From an uncultured Alphaproteobacteria bacterium (GTDB taxonomy: Bacteria > Pseudomonadota > Alphaproteobacteria > Rs-D84): DNA of 17,627 nucleotides. Both the position numbers and the translations under genes were made by a program. Numbering within the stretch: position 1 is the first letter of the stretch; the number at the start of each line of letters is the position of its first letter. The notes below the pieces were generated by a model. It ran no database searches, was not told the origin of the DNA, and saw nothing but the letters and a program-made list of their open reading frames with translations. This document shows, piece after piece, positions 1-7,702 of this stretch. The DNA lies in the NCBI GenBank assembly GCA_937888635.1, contig CALARG010000035.1, positions 1 through 17,627 on the forward strand, in the 5' to 3' direction.

Positions 1-1546
1 CCAGAAAACTTTGTGCCATGGGGTCAGATTTTTTTTCTTTACCCTGCATGGTGATGTATTTTCCACCAATGGCCATAGTAAATATTTCTGCACCACGATT
101 GCGGTCAAAGAAGAAGGCCTTTAATTTAGGGTGACGCAATGATTGCGCAATTAAAAACGAGAATAAGGTTGTCTTACCACCACCGGTCGGACCAATTGTC
201 ATGGTGTGACCCACAGCAACCGGTTTGTCAGAAACATGAAATTGAAACTGATACGGTGTGCCCTGGGCGGTCGGAAATACAACCAGGGGACCGGGGCCCC
301 AATCTGAATTTGGAACACCGCGGGGCTGGGTTGACATAGGAATAGATATTGCCGCAGTGCGCGATAATAACTTGAAACTGCGTGGGAATATGTCAAAACC
401 AGGAATTTGCGCAAACCAGGAAACCTTGGCTGCAAAAGTTTCAACAATTGGTGAAATTCCAAATGATGCAGATATCTTTTTGAATTCATCAATATGTTTC
501 TGTAATTCTTCGCGGGTTGGGGCAAATAATATAAACAATGGGTAATAATTAACCAAACTTTGTGTACCAGATAAGTTTTCATCCATTGCAGATTTTATTT
601 CAGAAATCTGTTGTTCGGTTGAATCTTGGTTGTCTTCACCGGCAGTGGAACGGCGTTGGCGGATTGTTTTTTCAACATCTGCGTTGCCCATAATACCAAA
701 ACCATTCATGCATATCATTTCAGTTTGAATTGTGTGAACGGTGTCAAAAAATTCTTCGTCCATGTAGTCTGGTGAAATCTTGAAAGAAAGACATGCTGAA
801 AATGTTTGGTTGCCGCCGCTGATATATCGGACAATACCGTCTTTTAAAAATTCAACATCATCAACAGTTACCAGATTTGCAATATTGTTGTCGGCCTTTT
901 TAGGCGATGGTTTGGATATAGGGGATAAAATCCGCCCGAAAAAGCGCGCCATATTGTCGGGGGTATTGTTTTTTAATACGGTTGGTTTGTATGCAGCAAA
1001 AATTGATTCAACATAATTACCGTACTGATTTAATTTTGCACGCGCATCAGGGCCGGATACAGATAATACAATATAATAACTGTTTAGAAATATCTTTAAA
1101 CCCTGGCCCTGCCATTTGTTATATATTTTTTGCAAGACAGGTTGGCCAAATTCATACTTCAGGTTTTCGTCCGCCGCATCACGGATGGTATAAAAACGCA
1201 AAACTGTACTGCGATCGCGAATTTGATTGAATAATTGGGCGCGCAAGTCCAAGAATTTTTTGCGGGTTGCGTCGTCTTGCATACTGGTTTGAATACCGGC
1301 AACACGGTAAACGCGTATCAAAGAACCATCTGTCAATGACATGGAATTGTCGTCATACACAGTATGAAATGGCAGATAATTTGCGTATTTCGCATAGCCA
1401 AAACGCGGAAAAATCTTGCGCGTTAGGGTCGGTATATATATCAACAGCACAATGAATAACAACAATACAGCCATTGCCATAATAGCCGTTGTTAATGGAA
1501 ATCCACTGCCCGCAAAATAGTTAAAAATTTCTGAAAAATTTATCAT
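1..1546 (-). CDS. virB4: VirB4-family T4SS ATPase, N-terminal part (3' end outside window)
   Basis: Inner-membrane-associated ATPase that energises type IV secretion assembly and substrate transfer. The minus strand is open from the ATG at 1546 to the window edge, giving about 515 residues of a family usually near 800. The Walker A motif GPTGGGKTT lies at residues 452-460 (Lys458), preceded by the family-typical VGHTMTIG-like run and followed by FFFDRNRGAEIF, the usual VirB4 segment after the P-loop. The middle contains the CagE/TrbE/VirB-type domain. A strongly hydrophobic stretch at about residues 17-41 predicts an N-terminal membrane helix. The start codon overlaps the virB3 stop as ATGA, implying translational coupling. 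Walker B and the C-terminus are not in the window. The family call is confident; whether this is a conjugation or an effector-export system cannot be told here. Confidence 0.93.
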   Translation of the reverse strand, partial: MINFSEIFNYFAGSGFPLTTAIMAMAVLLLFIVLLIYIPTLTRKIFPRFGYAKYANYLPFHTVYDDNSMSLTDGSLIRVYRVAGIQTSMQDDATRKKFLDLRAQLFNQIRDRSTVLRFYTIRDAADENLKYEFGQPVLQKIYNKWQGQGLKIFLNSYYIVLSVSGPDARAKLNQYGNYVESIFAAYKPTVLKNNTPDNMARFFGRILSPISKPSPKKADNNIANLVTVDDVEFLKDGIVRYISGGNQTFSACLSFKISPDYMDEEFFDTVHTIQTEMICMNGFGIMGNADVEKTIRQRRSTAGEDNQDSTEQQISEIKSAMDENLSGTQSLVNYYPLFILFAPTREELQKHIDEFKKISASFGISPIVETFAAKVSWFAQIPGFDIFPRSFKLLSRTAAISIPMSTQPRGVPNSDWGPGPLVVFPTAQGTPYQFQFHVSDKPVAVGHTMTIGPTGGGKTTLFSFLIAQSLRHPKLKAFFFDRNRGAEIFTMAIGGKYITMQGKEKKSDPMAQSFL

Positions 1547-1833
1547 GCCGCTAACTTCCCTGGGATTTTCTTTTTAAATAATTGCATTTTTGCGGTCACA
1601 ATCTGGCCCAATTGCGGGTCACGCTTGGAAAAAATCGCAATAATTGAATGTACCGCAATAACTGATAACAGGAAAAATAATGGAGGAAAAGGCTTACCCG
1701 TCGCAATAAGAGTCACCACAAACAGTACAATAAATATTATGAACTGAACCGCAAAATTTAATATGGCAAGCGAATAAGGCACATAAAATATGTGCGCCGG
1801 ATTTGCCAATGCCTTTAAAACCTGAATTCTCAT
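1543..1833 (-). CDS. virB3: VirB3 inner-membrane T4SS subunit
   Basis: Small inner-membrane component of P-type type IV secretion systems that works with VirB4. It has 96 residues, the usual size for VirB3. The N-terminus has the family pattern of a short leader followed by LANPAHIFYVPYS, then two hydrophobic helices at about residues 22-46 and 50-67. After them comes SKRDPQL, matching the conserved charged-DP segment after the second helix, and a basic tail. A Shine-Dalgarno sequence, ACGGGGGA, lies just ahead of the ATG. It is first in its operon behind a recognisable promoter at 1855-1883, and its TGA overlaps the virB4 ATG by 4 nt. The call rests on the pattern of the two helices plus the virB4 neighbour. 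Confidence 0.9.
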   Translation of the reverse strand: MRIQVLKALANPAHIFYVPYSLAILNFAVQFIIFIVLFVVTLIATGKPFPPLFFLLSVIAVHSIIAIFSKRDPQLGQIVTAKMQLFKKKIPGKLAA

Positions 1834-1854
1834 ATTCCCCCGTCCTGTTGATTA

Positions 1855-1883
1855 ATTATATCATTTTTAACAATTTTCAACAA
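1855..1883 (-). promoter_or_regulatory. Promoter for virB3-virB4
   Basis: Reading the minus strand, TTGTTG (1883-1878) is followed after exactly 17 nt by a perfect TATAAT (1860-1855). Initiation would fall near 1848, giving a leader of about 15 nt to the virB3 ATG at 1833. The -35 element overlaps one copy of the nonamer TTTTCAACA (1874-1882), so a protein bound there would compete with RNA polymerase. Confidence 0.7.
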
Positions 1884-2057
1884 GCCCGAATGTAAAACCC
1901 TTAAAATTGTTAAAAGTGTTGAAAAGTGGTATCTTTTTCAACTGTTAATTATTTGGTTTTATTTTGAGCCTAAAAATAAAACAGGCCGGAAAACCGCCTT
2001 TTTTTTGTTGAAAAACGGTGGAATAAAAGTTAAAAACAGTTTTCAACAATTTCAACA
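1864..2057. promoter_or_regulatory. Divergent intergenic region with TTTTCAACA nonamer cluster
   Basis: The 311-nt gap between virB3 and rpmJ contains four exact copies of TTTTCAACA: plus strand at 1874-1882 and 2040-2048, minus strand at 1917-1925 and 2006-2014. One-mismatch relatives lie at 1935-1943 (TTTTCAACT) and 2049-2057 (ATTTCAACA). The motif differs by one base from a DnaA-box-like TTTTCCACA. An A+T-rich stretch follows at 2074-2110. What binds it is unknown; a transcription factor controlling virB3 and rpmJ is as likely as DnaA. Confidence 0.5.
1942..2006 (+). ncRNA. Candidate small RNA or leader ending in a terminator
   Basis: Two stem-loops follow each other. The first is a perfect 10-bp stem, gttttatttt (1956-1965) with aaaataaaac (1973-1982), and a 7-nt loop. 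The second is a bulged G+C stem at 1984-1998 followed by eight T residues, the form of an intrinsic terminator on the plus strand. No gene lies upstream to need this terminator, which suggests a short transcript of about 65 nt. A weak promoter (TTGTTA at 1909-1914, TATCTT at 1930-1935) could start it. No known RNA family is recognised. Confidence 0.3.
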
Positions 2058-2093
2058 CCCCCAACAAAAACAACAATTAATTAATATTATTAT

Positions 2094-2121
2094 TTGATTT
2101 TTTAAAAAATGTGTTTATAAT
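2094..2121 (+). promoter_or_regulatory. Promoter for rpmJ
   Basis: TTGATT at 2094-2099 and a perfect TATAAT at 2116-2121 are separated by 16 nt. Initiation near 2128 leaves a short leader that contains the Shine-Dalgarno AAAAGGA (2131-2137) ahead of the ATG at 2145. Confidence 0.65.
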
Positions 2122-2144
2122 CGCCTTGTAAAAAGGATTACGAT

Positions 2145-2279
2145 ATGAAATTTTTAAGTTCATTAAAGGCTTGGAAAAAACGCGGTAATGTAAAACAAAT
2201 CCGTCGTGGTAAACAAGTTATCTTGATTGACCCTGATAATCCAAAGTTTAAAGCAAAACAGGGCTTTAAGAAAAAATAA
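2145..2279 (+). CDS. rpmJ: Ribosomal protein bL36, cysteine-free form
   Basis: Small 50S subunit protein that sits in the peptidyl-transferase side of the large subunit. The 44-residue product begins MKFLSSLKAWKKRG, has the central QIRRGKQVILID core and ends NPKFKAKQGFKKK, matching the family's conserved NPxFKxxQG close. The four metal ligands of the zinc-binding (C+) form are missing: the protein has no cysteine at all, so it is the C- type known from many alphaproteobacteria. Start choice is fixed by AAAAGGA 7 nt upstream of the ATG. It is monocistronic, with its own promoter and a terminator 7 nt after the stop. Confidence 0.93.
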   Translation: MKFLSSLKAWKKRGNVKQIRRGKQVILIDPDNPKFKAKQGFKKK

Positions 2280-2286
2280 AAAAATT

Positions 2287-2307
2287 CCGCCAATCGGCGG
2301 TTTTTTT
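2287..2307 (+). terminator. Intrinsic terminator of rpmJ
   Basis: A stem ccgcc/ggcgg with loop aatc (2287-2300) is followed by seven T residues. The same 14-base hairpin recurs exactly at 7073-7086. Confidence 0.85.
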
Positions 2308-2368
2308 AATGCCTGTTATTTTTTTGGCTTTTGTGGTAAAATATCATTGATTAGGAAAGGTATGTGTT

Positions 2369-5300
2369 ATGAATAATGGTGATATTTTATCAAAAGAAAG
2401 TTTTGAGGCTTTGTTTTTGTTTGAACAGGACAGTAAAACAAATCAGGCTTTTGATAAGTTGGCGCGCCCTGTGTTTTCAAAGATGGTGCATAATTTAGGT
2501 ATAAATGTTGATGATTTCCAGTTTATGGTTTTTGATGATGGGGGTAAAAATGCCTTCTTTTTGTCGGGGGACAAGACAAAAAATGGAAAAAATTTAATAG
2601 CGTTTTCTTTTGAATTATTAAGAGAGATTAATACGCGCGAAGAATTGGCGGCAATTATGGCTCATGAATGTGGACATTATATATGGAAACATACGCTGGG
2701 TGGAAAAAATTCTATATTCCAAGAACGTGGCGCGGATTTATACTCAGTTGATTTGATGATGAACGCAGGATATAACCCCCAGGCAATTTTAAATATATAT
2801 GACAGATTGTTTTTCAATAAATCGTATCGTGTTTCTTATGAAGATATTTCTTTGGATGTTCATGGCAACAGCGCAATGCGTTTGGATGATATTAAGGCGT
2901 ATTTAACAAAAATTTCAAATGAACGCGGGTATTTTGATAATGTGTCGGTGGTTGATGATGAATATGCAAAAGATATAATAAAAATATTAAACTTTAATGA
3001 ATTAACATGTGATTTCTTTACACATCAGATTTTTAATAGGTTTGGCAGAACATCAGTCAATGATTTATTATATAGGTACCCAACGGATAAAATTAGGTAC
3101 CCAACGGATAAAATTTCGCTGTCAGATTTCTTGCGGTTTTTAATAGAACAAATTGATGCGGGGTATATTAATTCTGCAATTAGGGCTGAATCATTTTTAA
3201 AAATGGCCATTGGTATAAGGTTTACAGATGGTCTGACACGGGAACAGGTTGATTTATGCAGGGAAATTTTTACCAAATATCAACAGTTGCCGGTTGTAAG
3301 TGAAACACAGGCATTTTCTTTGTTCAATCTGATGGATTATCATAATAAACTTACAAAAGAATATTTATCAAAAGAATTGTTTGGCCCGTTCAAGCAACAT
3401 GCAGATTATCTGCAGTTGTTTATAGACAGCGCATATGATGAAGCACAGGCAGAAAAATATGCCGAAATTTGTATAAAACAAGCCTGGATAGGGCGGTATC
3501 GGGAAAAATTCAAAAATATGTGGCCGCAATTTCGTGGGTTGGGTGAAAAAAATATCGGTAAAAAATTACCGTGGGTGCAAATGGCGGAGTATAAAGGAGA
3601 GTATACAAAAGCTTTGTTAAAAAAATTGACAGGGAATGATATTTTTAGTCTTTATTCTTTTCCGGAATATCCACAAGATAAGTATTTGATTGAAGATGAT
3701 ATTGTTGTGGAATATGGTGATAATATTCAAGATAGTGTATATGACAAAGCTTTTGAAAAAATAGAAGAAAAAATCAGGTTGCGTATAGCGCACTTAGATA
3801 TGATGATGAAACTGGATAGTGGGGAAATATCTGTTGCGCAATATGATGAATTTATTGAAAAAAATGGTGGCCTGGATTTTGTATACAGTTTTATAACTGA
3901 TTCTGGGGTGGTTGAAAATAGTGATTTGATTAATAAAAGTAAAAAAGCAAAAAAGTTTTTATATGATATCTATGAAATGGATTTCTTTAAAAAATTAATC
4001 GCAAGAAATCAAATTGCCAAGAAAGTACGAGGTATTCCAGACAAAGTCGCAGAAAAATTACATCTGTATACCAGTGGTGAATATTTTAAAGAAATGCGAA
4101 TTTTGGCGGCAAAATCATTGGCGCAGCTCGTAGAATATAAAAGTCAAAATACAACAATGGATATAGAGATTTCAAATAGAAATATAGCACGTATTTATCA
4201 CCATATTGATTATAATATTCTGCGTTCTGATTTTTCAACAGATACTATGTATGGGATTATGCGAAAACTGTTGGAAAATGTGGATAGTGTTGAAAAACAT
4301 TTTTTGGGAAATGCACTAAAAGATGAAAAAGAAAAGTTCGCGTCTGTAAAAGAAGATATTTGGTATGATATTGCGGTGGTGGCATCTAAAAATAAATATG
4401 TGATGGGAATCCAATCAAGTATATTATCAAGTGCAATTCGTATTGATTTTGAGAGAAAAAGACCATCTGTTGTTTTTAAAAATGAATTGAAATATCGGAA
4501 ACTGAAAGAGCCACAATCGCCAGATGAATTTTGGGAATTTATTCAAAATCCAAATGCAACGTCCAAATATGTGATGATGATAAATTATATATTGAGTGGA
4601 AAAAAATTCTATGTCCCTGGTTTTTTCAGTGAAACAGAGCCAGAGAAAATTGGATTTGTTGATATATCAGATATATTTTCACAATATATGGCGGATAATA
4701 ATGCATTTAATATAGAAAATATTGATGTGAAAATTCAGATTTATATGGGAATGCTGGAACGGGGGCTGTTTTCAGAAAGGATGGCGAATAAAAATGAATA
4801 TGCAAAAATTATCGTAGATGAATTGGTCAGTATTCGTGATTTTAGTAACCCAAAATGTCAAAAAAATGTTGGGTATGTTCATGATATTTTGTTGCGTAAG
4901 TCTTTGGTAACAGATGATAATGATTTTGAATTTGTTAATGAACGCGAAAAATTAATTGACTTTTATGCGCAATATTGGGCGCATAAATTGGGGCGTGATG
5001 ATGGCAGTGCCCAATATATAGAAAAAATTCAACCTGTTATTGATTTGATAATACCAGGTGGAGATAATGTTGCGTTTTCGCCAGTTGTTGCAAACAGTTT
5101 TGTGCGTAAATTTACAGATAAAATCGTCGCACAAAAGCAGGTTGCAGATATATTGGAAAAAGTAAAGACGCGCCCAATTGATGGCAAGGTCGCAGAAGAT
5201 TATGATTGGTTTGGCCGCGGTGCCGAAGCGTTGATTTCTGTGTTGGCGCGTACACCTACGCGTGCAAGGTTAACCATAGATTTCCTGTCAAACAGATTTA

Positions 5301-7066
5301 GTCAGAAATCGTATGATAATTATATGAGTAATATGGATCATAAAAATATTTTAAGTGAATTGCGGCGTGGAAATCCAGATGTTGACAGGTATATGGGTAA
5401 AGAAAATTTGATGCTTCTGCACGAGAATTTTTGGGCGGCAGATTTGCCAATTCGGGCCGTTATTATTAACAAATTGTTGAATGCAGGATATCCAGAAGAT
5501 AAAGATAAAATTAATATGATTTTGGATATGTTCTTTGATAAAAATTCTGAATATCGCAAAGATGCCGAATTGGTTATTAAATCTGTATATTATAATTTAA
5601 AAGACTATGAACGAAATTTGATTGTGGCGGCAATTGTTTGCGCCGGTCAACGCGATGAAAATAATACTATGTCCGGTGGTCAGGCCGTGGGGCAGGGATT
5701 AAAAATGTTCTTGCAGAATAAGGGGTCGGCATTTATCAAATTTGGACAGTTGTTAAGTTATATGCCAAATTTAGATTCTGATATTCGCAAGGAATTGGCC
5801 ACTATGCGTGACAAGGCCGATATTCCATCCAGATACGAATTGTTTGAAATGATTGAGGCTACTTTGCCACAACAGGTTCGCGATGATATAAGTGATGTTG
5901 GGGAAATATTGGGGGCGGGGTCTTTCTATGTGACTGTAAAAATTAAATACAAAGGCCAGGATTGTGTTATTGGATTAATGCGACCAAATGTTGCGGATTT
6001 AACCAGTTCAGGTATGGAAATGATTGATGCAACAATTAATGATATTGTTGAAAAAGATGCTAAATACAGACCACTGAATAAAATTGTAAAACAGGCGCGC
6101 GCATCGGCAGAGTCCGAGATAGATATAGATTCAGATTATCAAAAATATCTGAATGCAGTTGATTTGTATGAAAGTTTGCGTGTGTCAACACCAACGGGGG
6201 ATTATTCACCGGATGTTGCAAAATGGATGGCGCATGGTAAAAATTCAGATGGCAGTGCATATAAAATTATGGAAATGTCGCCGGGTGGGGCATTGACATC
6301 TGATGAATGGACAACCGAAGAAAAGCATGATTTTGCAATGGCGTATGTGACATTGGAATTATGTATATTGTTGTCTGGACAACAGTGGGATACAGACCGT
6401 CATCAGGGTCAGCAGAATTTCTATAACCATGCGTTTCGCGATTTTGTTATCGGGATTTTTGATACGGCGGCACAAATGGATGAAAAACCAAATACAACAG
6501 ACAAAGTCATGTTGGGTATGGTTTTGTTTGATATGTTAGAATCTGAAAAAAATGGCAAGGATTTATCCGATGTTTTGATGCAGGAAACAAATGATAAATT
6601 TGCCGCACGATTTGGTGCGACACCAACATATATTGATGGGGTAAAACGCGGACTGACGGCACTGTCTGATATTATTGAGTATCAAAAAGAGATAAAAGAT
6701 GAAAACGGTAATATTATTCAGGAAAGCAAAAGATTAAGCCGCGGGGATATGCAAAATATTTTAACTGCGGTGATAAAGTCGGGTGTGGTTAGCAAGACTG
6801 TGTTATCAACAATTGGCGCGCGCGCAATTATAAGTGGTATGCTGTCCGATATGGCAAAGTATGCATTTAGCGGCGCAAAATCAAACAATCCAATAAAGGT
6901 TGAATATAATAAAAAGAAAAATGATAAAAAATCAAAACGAATTGATAAATCTAAACAAGAATTAGAAAAACTGATAGAAGAAAAAAATAAGGAAAAAAAG
7001 TTTGGTATCAAGAAAAAATATATAAAATCAATGTCGGATGATGATAGCCTGAGAGAGGCAGTATAA
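2369..7066 (+). CDS. Large M48-like metallopeptidase / degenerate ABC1 (UbiB-type) kinase fusion protein
   Basis: Predicted 1565-residue cytoplasmic protein with no visible signal peptide or membrane helix. Residues about 30-150 look like a gluzincin of family M48: HECGH at 99-103 supplies two zinc ligands and the catalytic Glu100, and QERGAD with Glu119 and Asp123 matches the M48 third-ligand helix, followed by the typical MNAGYNP segment. Residues about 150-1090 are not recognised. Residues about 1115-1400 resemble an ABC1/UbiB atypical kinase: FIKFGQ with Lys1124 and Gln1127 (KxGQ), GAGS at 1182-1185, RP at 1205-1206, a DRHQGQQN stretch at 1343-1350 in the place of DPHPGN, and FDTA with Asp1365 in the place of DFG. 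The usual ATP-anchoring lysine before the RP is Gly1202. The C-terminal about 70 residues are lysine/glutamate-rich. The start is supported by AGGAAAGG 8 nt upstream; a candidate -10 TAAAAT is at 2337-2342. It is a single-gene unit between two identical terminators. Function is unknown. Confidence 0.72.
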   Translation: MNNGDILSKESFEALFLFEQDSKTNQAFDKLARPVFSKMVHNLGINVDDFQFMVFDDGGKNAFFLSGDKTKNGKNLIAFSFELLREINTREELAAIMAHECGHYIWKHTLGGKNSIFQERGADLYSVDLMMNAGYNPQAILNIYDRLFFNKSYRVSYEDISLDVHGNSAMRLDDIKAYLTKISNERGYFDNVSVVDDEYAKDIIKILNFNELTCDFFTHQIFNRFGRTSVNDLLYRYPTDKIRYPTDKISLSDFLRFLIEQIDAGYINSAIRAESFLKMAIGIRFTDGLTREQVDLCREIFTKYQQLPVVSETQAFSLFNLMDYHNKLTKEYLSKELFGPFKQHADYLQLFIDSAYDEAQAEKYAEICIKQAWIGRYREKFKNMWPQFRGLGEKNIGKKLPWVQMAEYKGEYTKALLKKLTGNDIFSLYSFPEYPQDKYLIEDDIVVEYGDNIQDSVYDKAFEKIEEKIRLRIAHLDMMMKLDSGEISVAQYDEFIEKNGGLDFVYSFITDSGVVENSDLINKSKKAKKFLYDIYEMDFFKKLIARNQIAKKVRGIPDKVAEKLHLYTSGEYFKEMRILAAKSLAQLVEYKSQNTTMDIEISNRNIARIYHHIDYNILRSDFSTDTMYGIMRKLLENVDSVEKHFLGNALKDEKEKFASVKEDIWYDIAVVASKNKYVMGIQSSILSSAIRIDFERKRPSVVFKNELKYRKLKEPQSPDEFWEFIQNPNATSKYVMMINYILSGKKFYVPGFFSETEPEKIGFVDISDIFSQYMADNNAFNIENIDVKIQIYMGMLERGLFSERMANKNEYAKIIVDELVSIRDFSNPKCQKNVGYVHDILLRKSLVTDDNDFEFVNEREKLIDFYAQYWAHKLGRDDGSAQYIEKIQPVIDLIIPGGDNVAFSPVVANSFVRKFTDKIVAQKQVADILEKVKTRPIDGKVAEDYDWFGRGAEALISVLARTPTRARLTIDFLSNRFSQKSYDNYMSNMDHKNILSELRRGNPDVDRYMGKENLMLLHENFWAADLPIRAVIINKLLNAGYPEDKDKINMILDMFFDKNSEYRKDAELVIKSVYYNLKDYERNLIVAAIVCAGQRDENNTMSGGQAVGQGLKMFLQNKGSAFIKFGQLLSYMPNLDSDIRKELATMRDKADIPSRYELFEMIEATLPQQVRDDISDVGEILGAGSFYVTVKIKYKGQDCVIGLMRPNVADLTSSGMEMIDATINDIVEKDAKYRPLNKIVKQARASAESEIDIDSDYQKYLNAVDLYESLRVSTPTGDYSPDVAKWMAHGKNSDGSAYKIMEMSPGGALTSDEWTTEEKHDFAMAYVTLELCILLSGQQWDTDRHQGQQNFYNHAFRDFVIGIFDTAAQMDEKPNTTDKVMLGMVLFDMLESEKNGKDLSDVLMQETNDKFAARFGATPTYIDGVKRGLTALSDIIEYQKEIKDENGNIIQESKRLSRGDMQNILTAVIKSGVVSKTVLSTIGARAIISGMLSDMAKYAFSGAKSNNPIKVEYNKKKNDKKSKRIDKSKQELEKLIEEKNKEKKFGIKKKYIKSMSDDDSLREAV
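3073..3114 (+). repeat. Perfect in-frame 21-bp tandem duplication
   Basis: Two abutting identical 21-bp units (3073-3093, 3094-3114), each containing ggtaccc and aacggataaa, encode RYPTDKI twice in the large fusion protein. Perfect identity at third codon positions indicates a recent slippage event. The reading frame is kept. Confidence 0.95.
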
Positions 7067-7072
7067 TTAAAA

Positions 7073-7092
7073 CCGCCAATCGGCGGTTTTTT
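7073..7092. terminator. Bidirectional terminator between convergent genes
   Basis: The hairpin ccgccaatcggcgg is preceded by AAAA and followed by TTTTTT, so it can act on both strands. It sits in the 28-nt gap between the stop of the 1565-residue gene (plus) and the stop of the outer-membrane protein gene (minus). Confidence 0.8.
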
Positions 7093-7094
7093 CC

Positions 7095-7682
7095 TTAGAA
7101 TGTGTATCTGATACCCAGTGAAAAATCATTTAAATTTCTGATAATATCCATATTTATTGGTGTGTATTTATACTGAAACAGGGCGGAAACTTTATCGCCG
7201 GGGAATGTAAACATAAATCCAATCCCCAGGCGGGTTGAAACCTGGTTTTCAGAAATCTTGTCAGAGGCGGTTTCAAATACATTTATGTAATCGTATTCGT
7301 CATAAAAGTTATAGTTCGCAACACCAAATGTTGTGAAAAAGTCAAAATCTGGGGTGATTTTATAATATCCATAAATATCAAAACCATATCCCATATAATA
7401 AACTTCGTGATTTATGGTTTCTAATCCAGATGCCAGTTCCAGATTGTTATTTCCAGAATGAGTAAAGAAAAATTCCAGACCAAAGTTTGCACCAATTCGG
7501 GCGCCTGCGTTTATTGTGGCAGAATAATAGTTTTCGTCCATATCTGTTTTAATTGTATAATCTGCGATATTTAATCCGGCATTTATTCCGATATATGGGC
7601 GGAAATTTTCGGTGTTGGTATAAATACCTGCAAATCCAGACAGTGGAAAAATTAATGTAATAAAAAATAATATTTTTTTCAT
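7095..7682 (-). CDS. Outer-membrane beta-barrel protein, small OmpA/opacity-like
   Basis: A 195-residue secreted protein. Residues 1-18 (MKKILFF...SGFA) form a classical signal peptide with predicted cleavage after Ala18. The mature part, about 177 residues, alternates polar and hydrophobic/aromatic residues and is rich in Tyr, Phe, Gly and Asn, as in an eight-stranded barrel. It begins with FRPYIGINAGLN, a typical first strand of the opacity/Omp25-like group, and ends in a terminal phenylalanine (SLGIRYTF), the recognition signal for the BAM machinery. AAAAGGGG precedes the ATG. It diverges from the 592-residue gene, sharing the palindromic promoter at 7703-7733. The barrel class is clear; which pore, adhesin or structural role it has is not. 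Confidence 0.82.
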   Translation of the reverse strand: MKKILFFITLIFPLSGFAGIYTNTENFRPYIGINAGLNIADYTIKTDMDENYYSATINAGARIGANFGLEFFFTHSGNNNLELASGLETINHEVYYMGYGFDIYGYYKITPDFDFFTTFGVANYNFYDEYDYINVFETASDKISENQVSTRLGIGFMFTFPGDKVSALFQYKYTPINMDIIRNLNDFSLGIRYTF

Positions 7683-7702
7683 TTTTACCCCTTTTTTGTT
7701 AT

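Noticed and set aside
199..582. 127-residue minus-strand open frame and the plus-strand frames between 139 and 1455
   Set aside because: They overlap virB4, which fills 1-1546 in another minus-strand frame with a clear Walker A motif.
1864..2110. Chromosomal replication origin
   Set aside because: The nonamers are one base off a DnaA-box-like form and no origin-linked gene is adjacent; kept only as an alternative reading of the cluster.
3073..3114. CRISPR-like repeat
   Set aside because: Two abutting units without spacers inside a coding frame are a simple tandem duplication.
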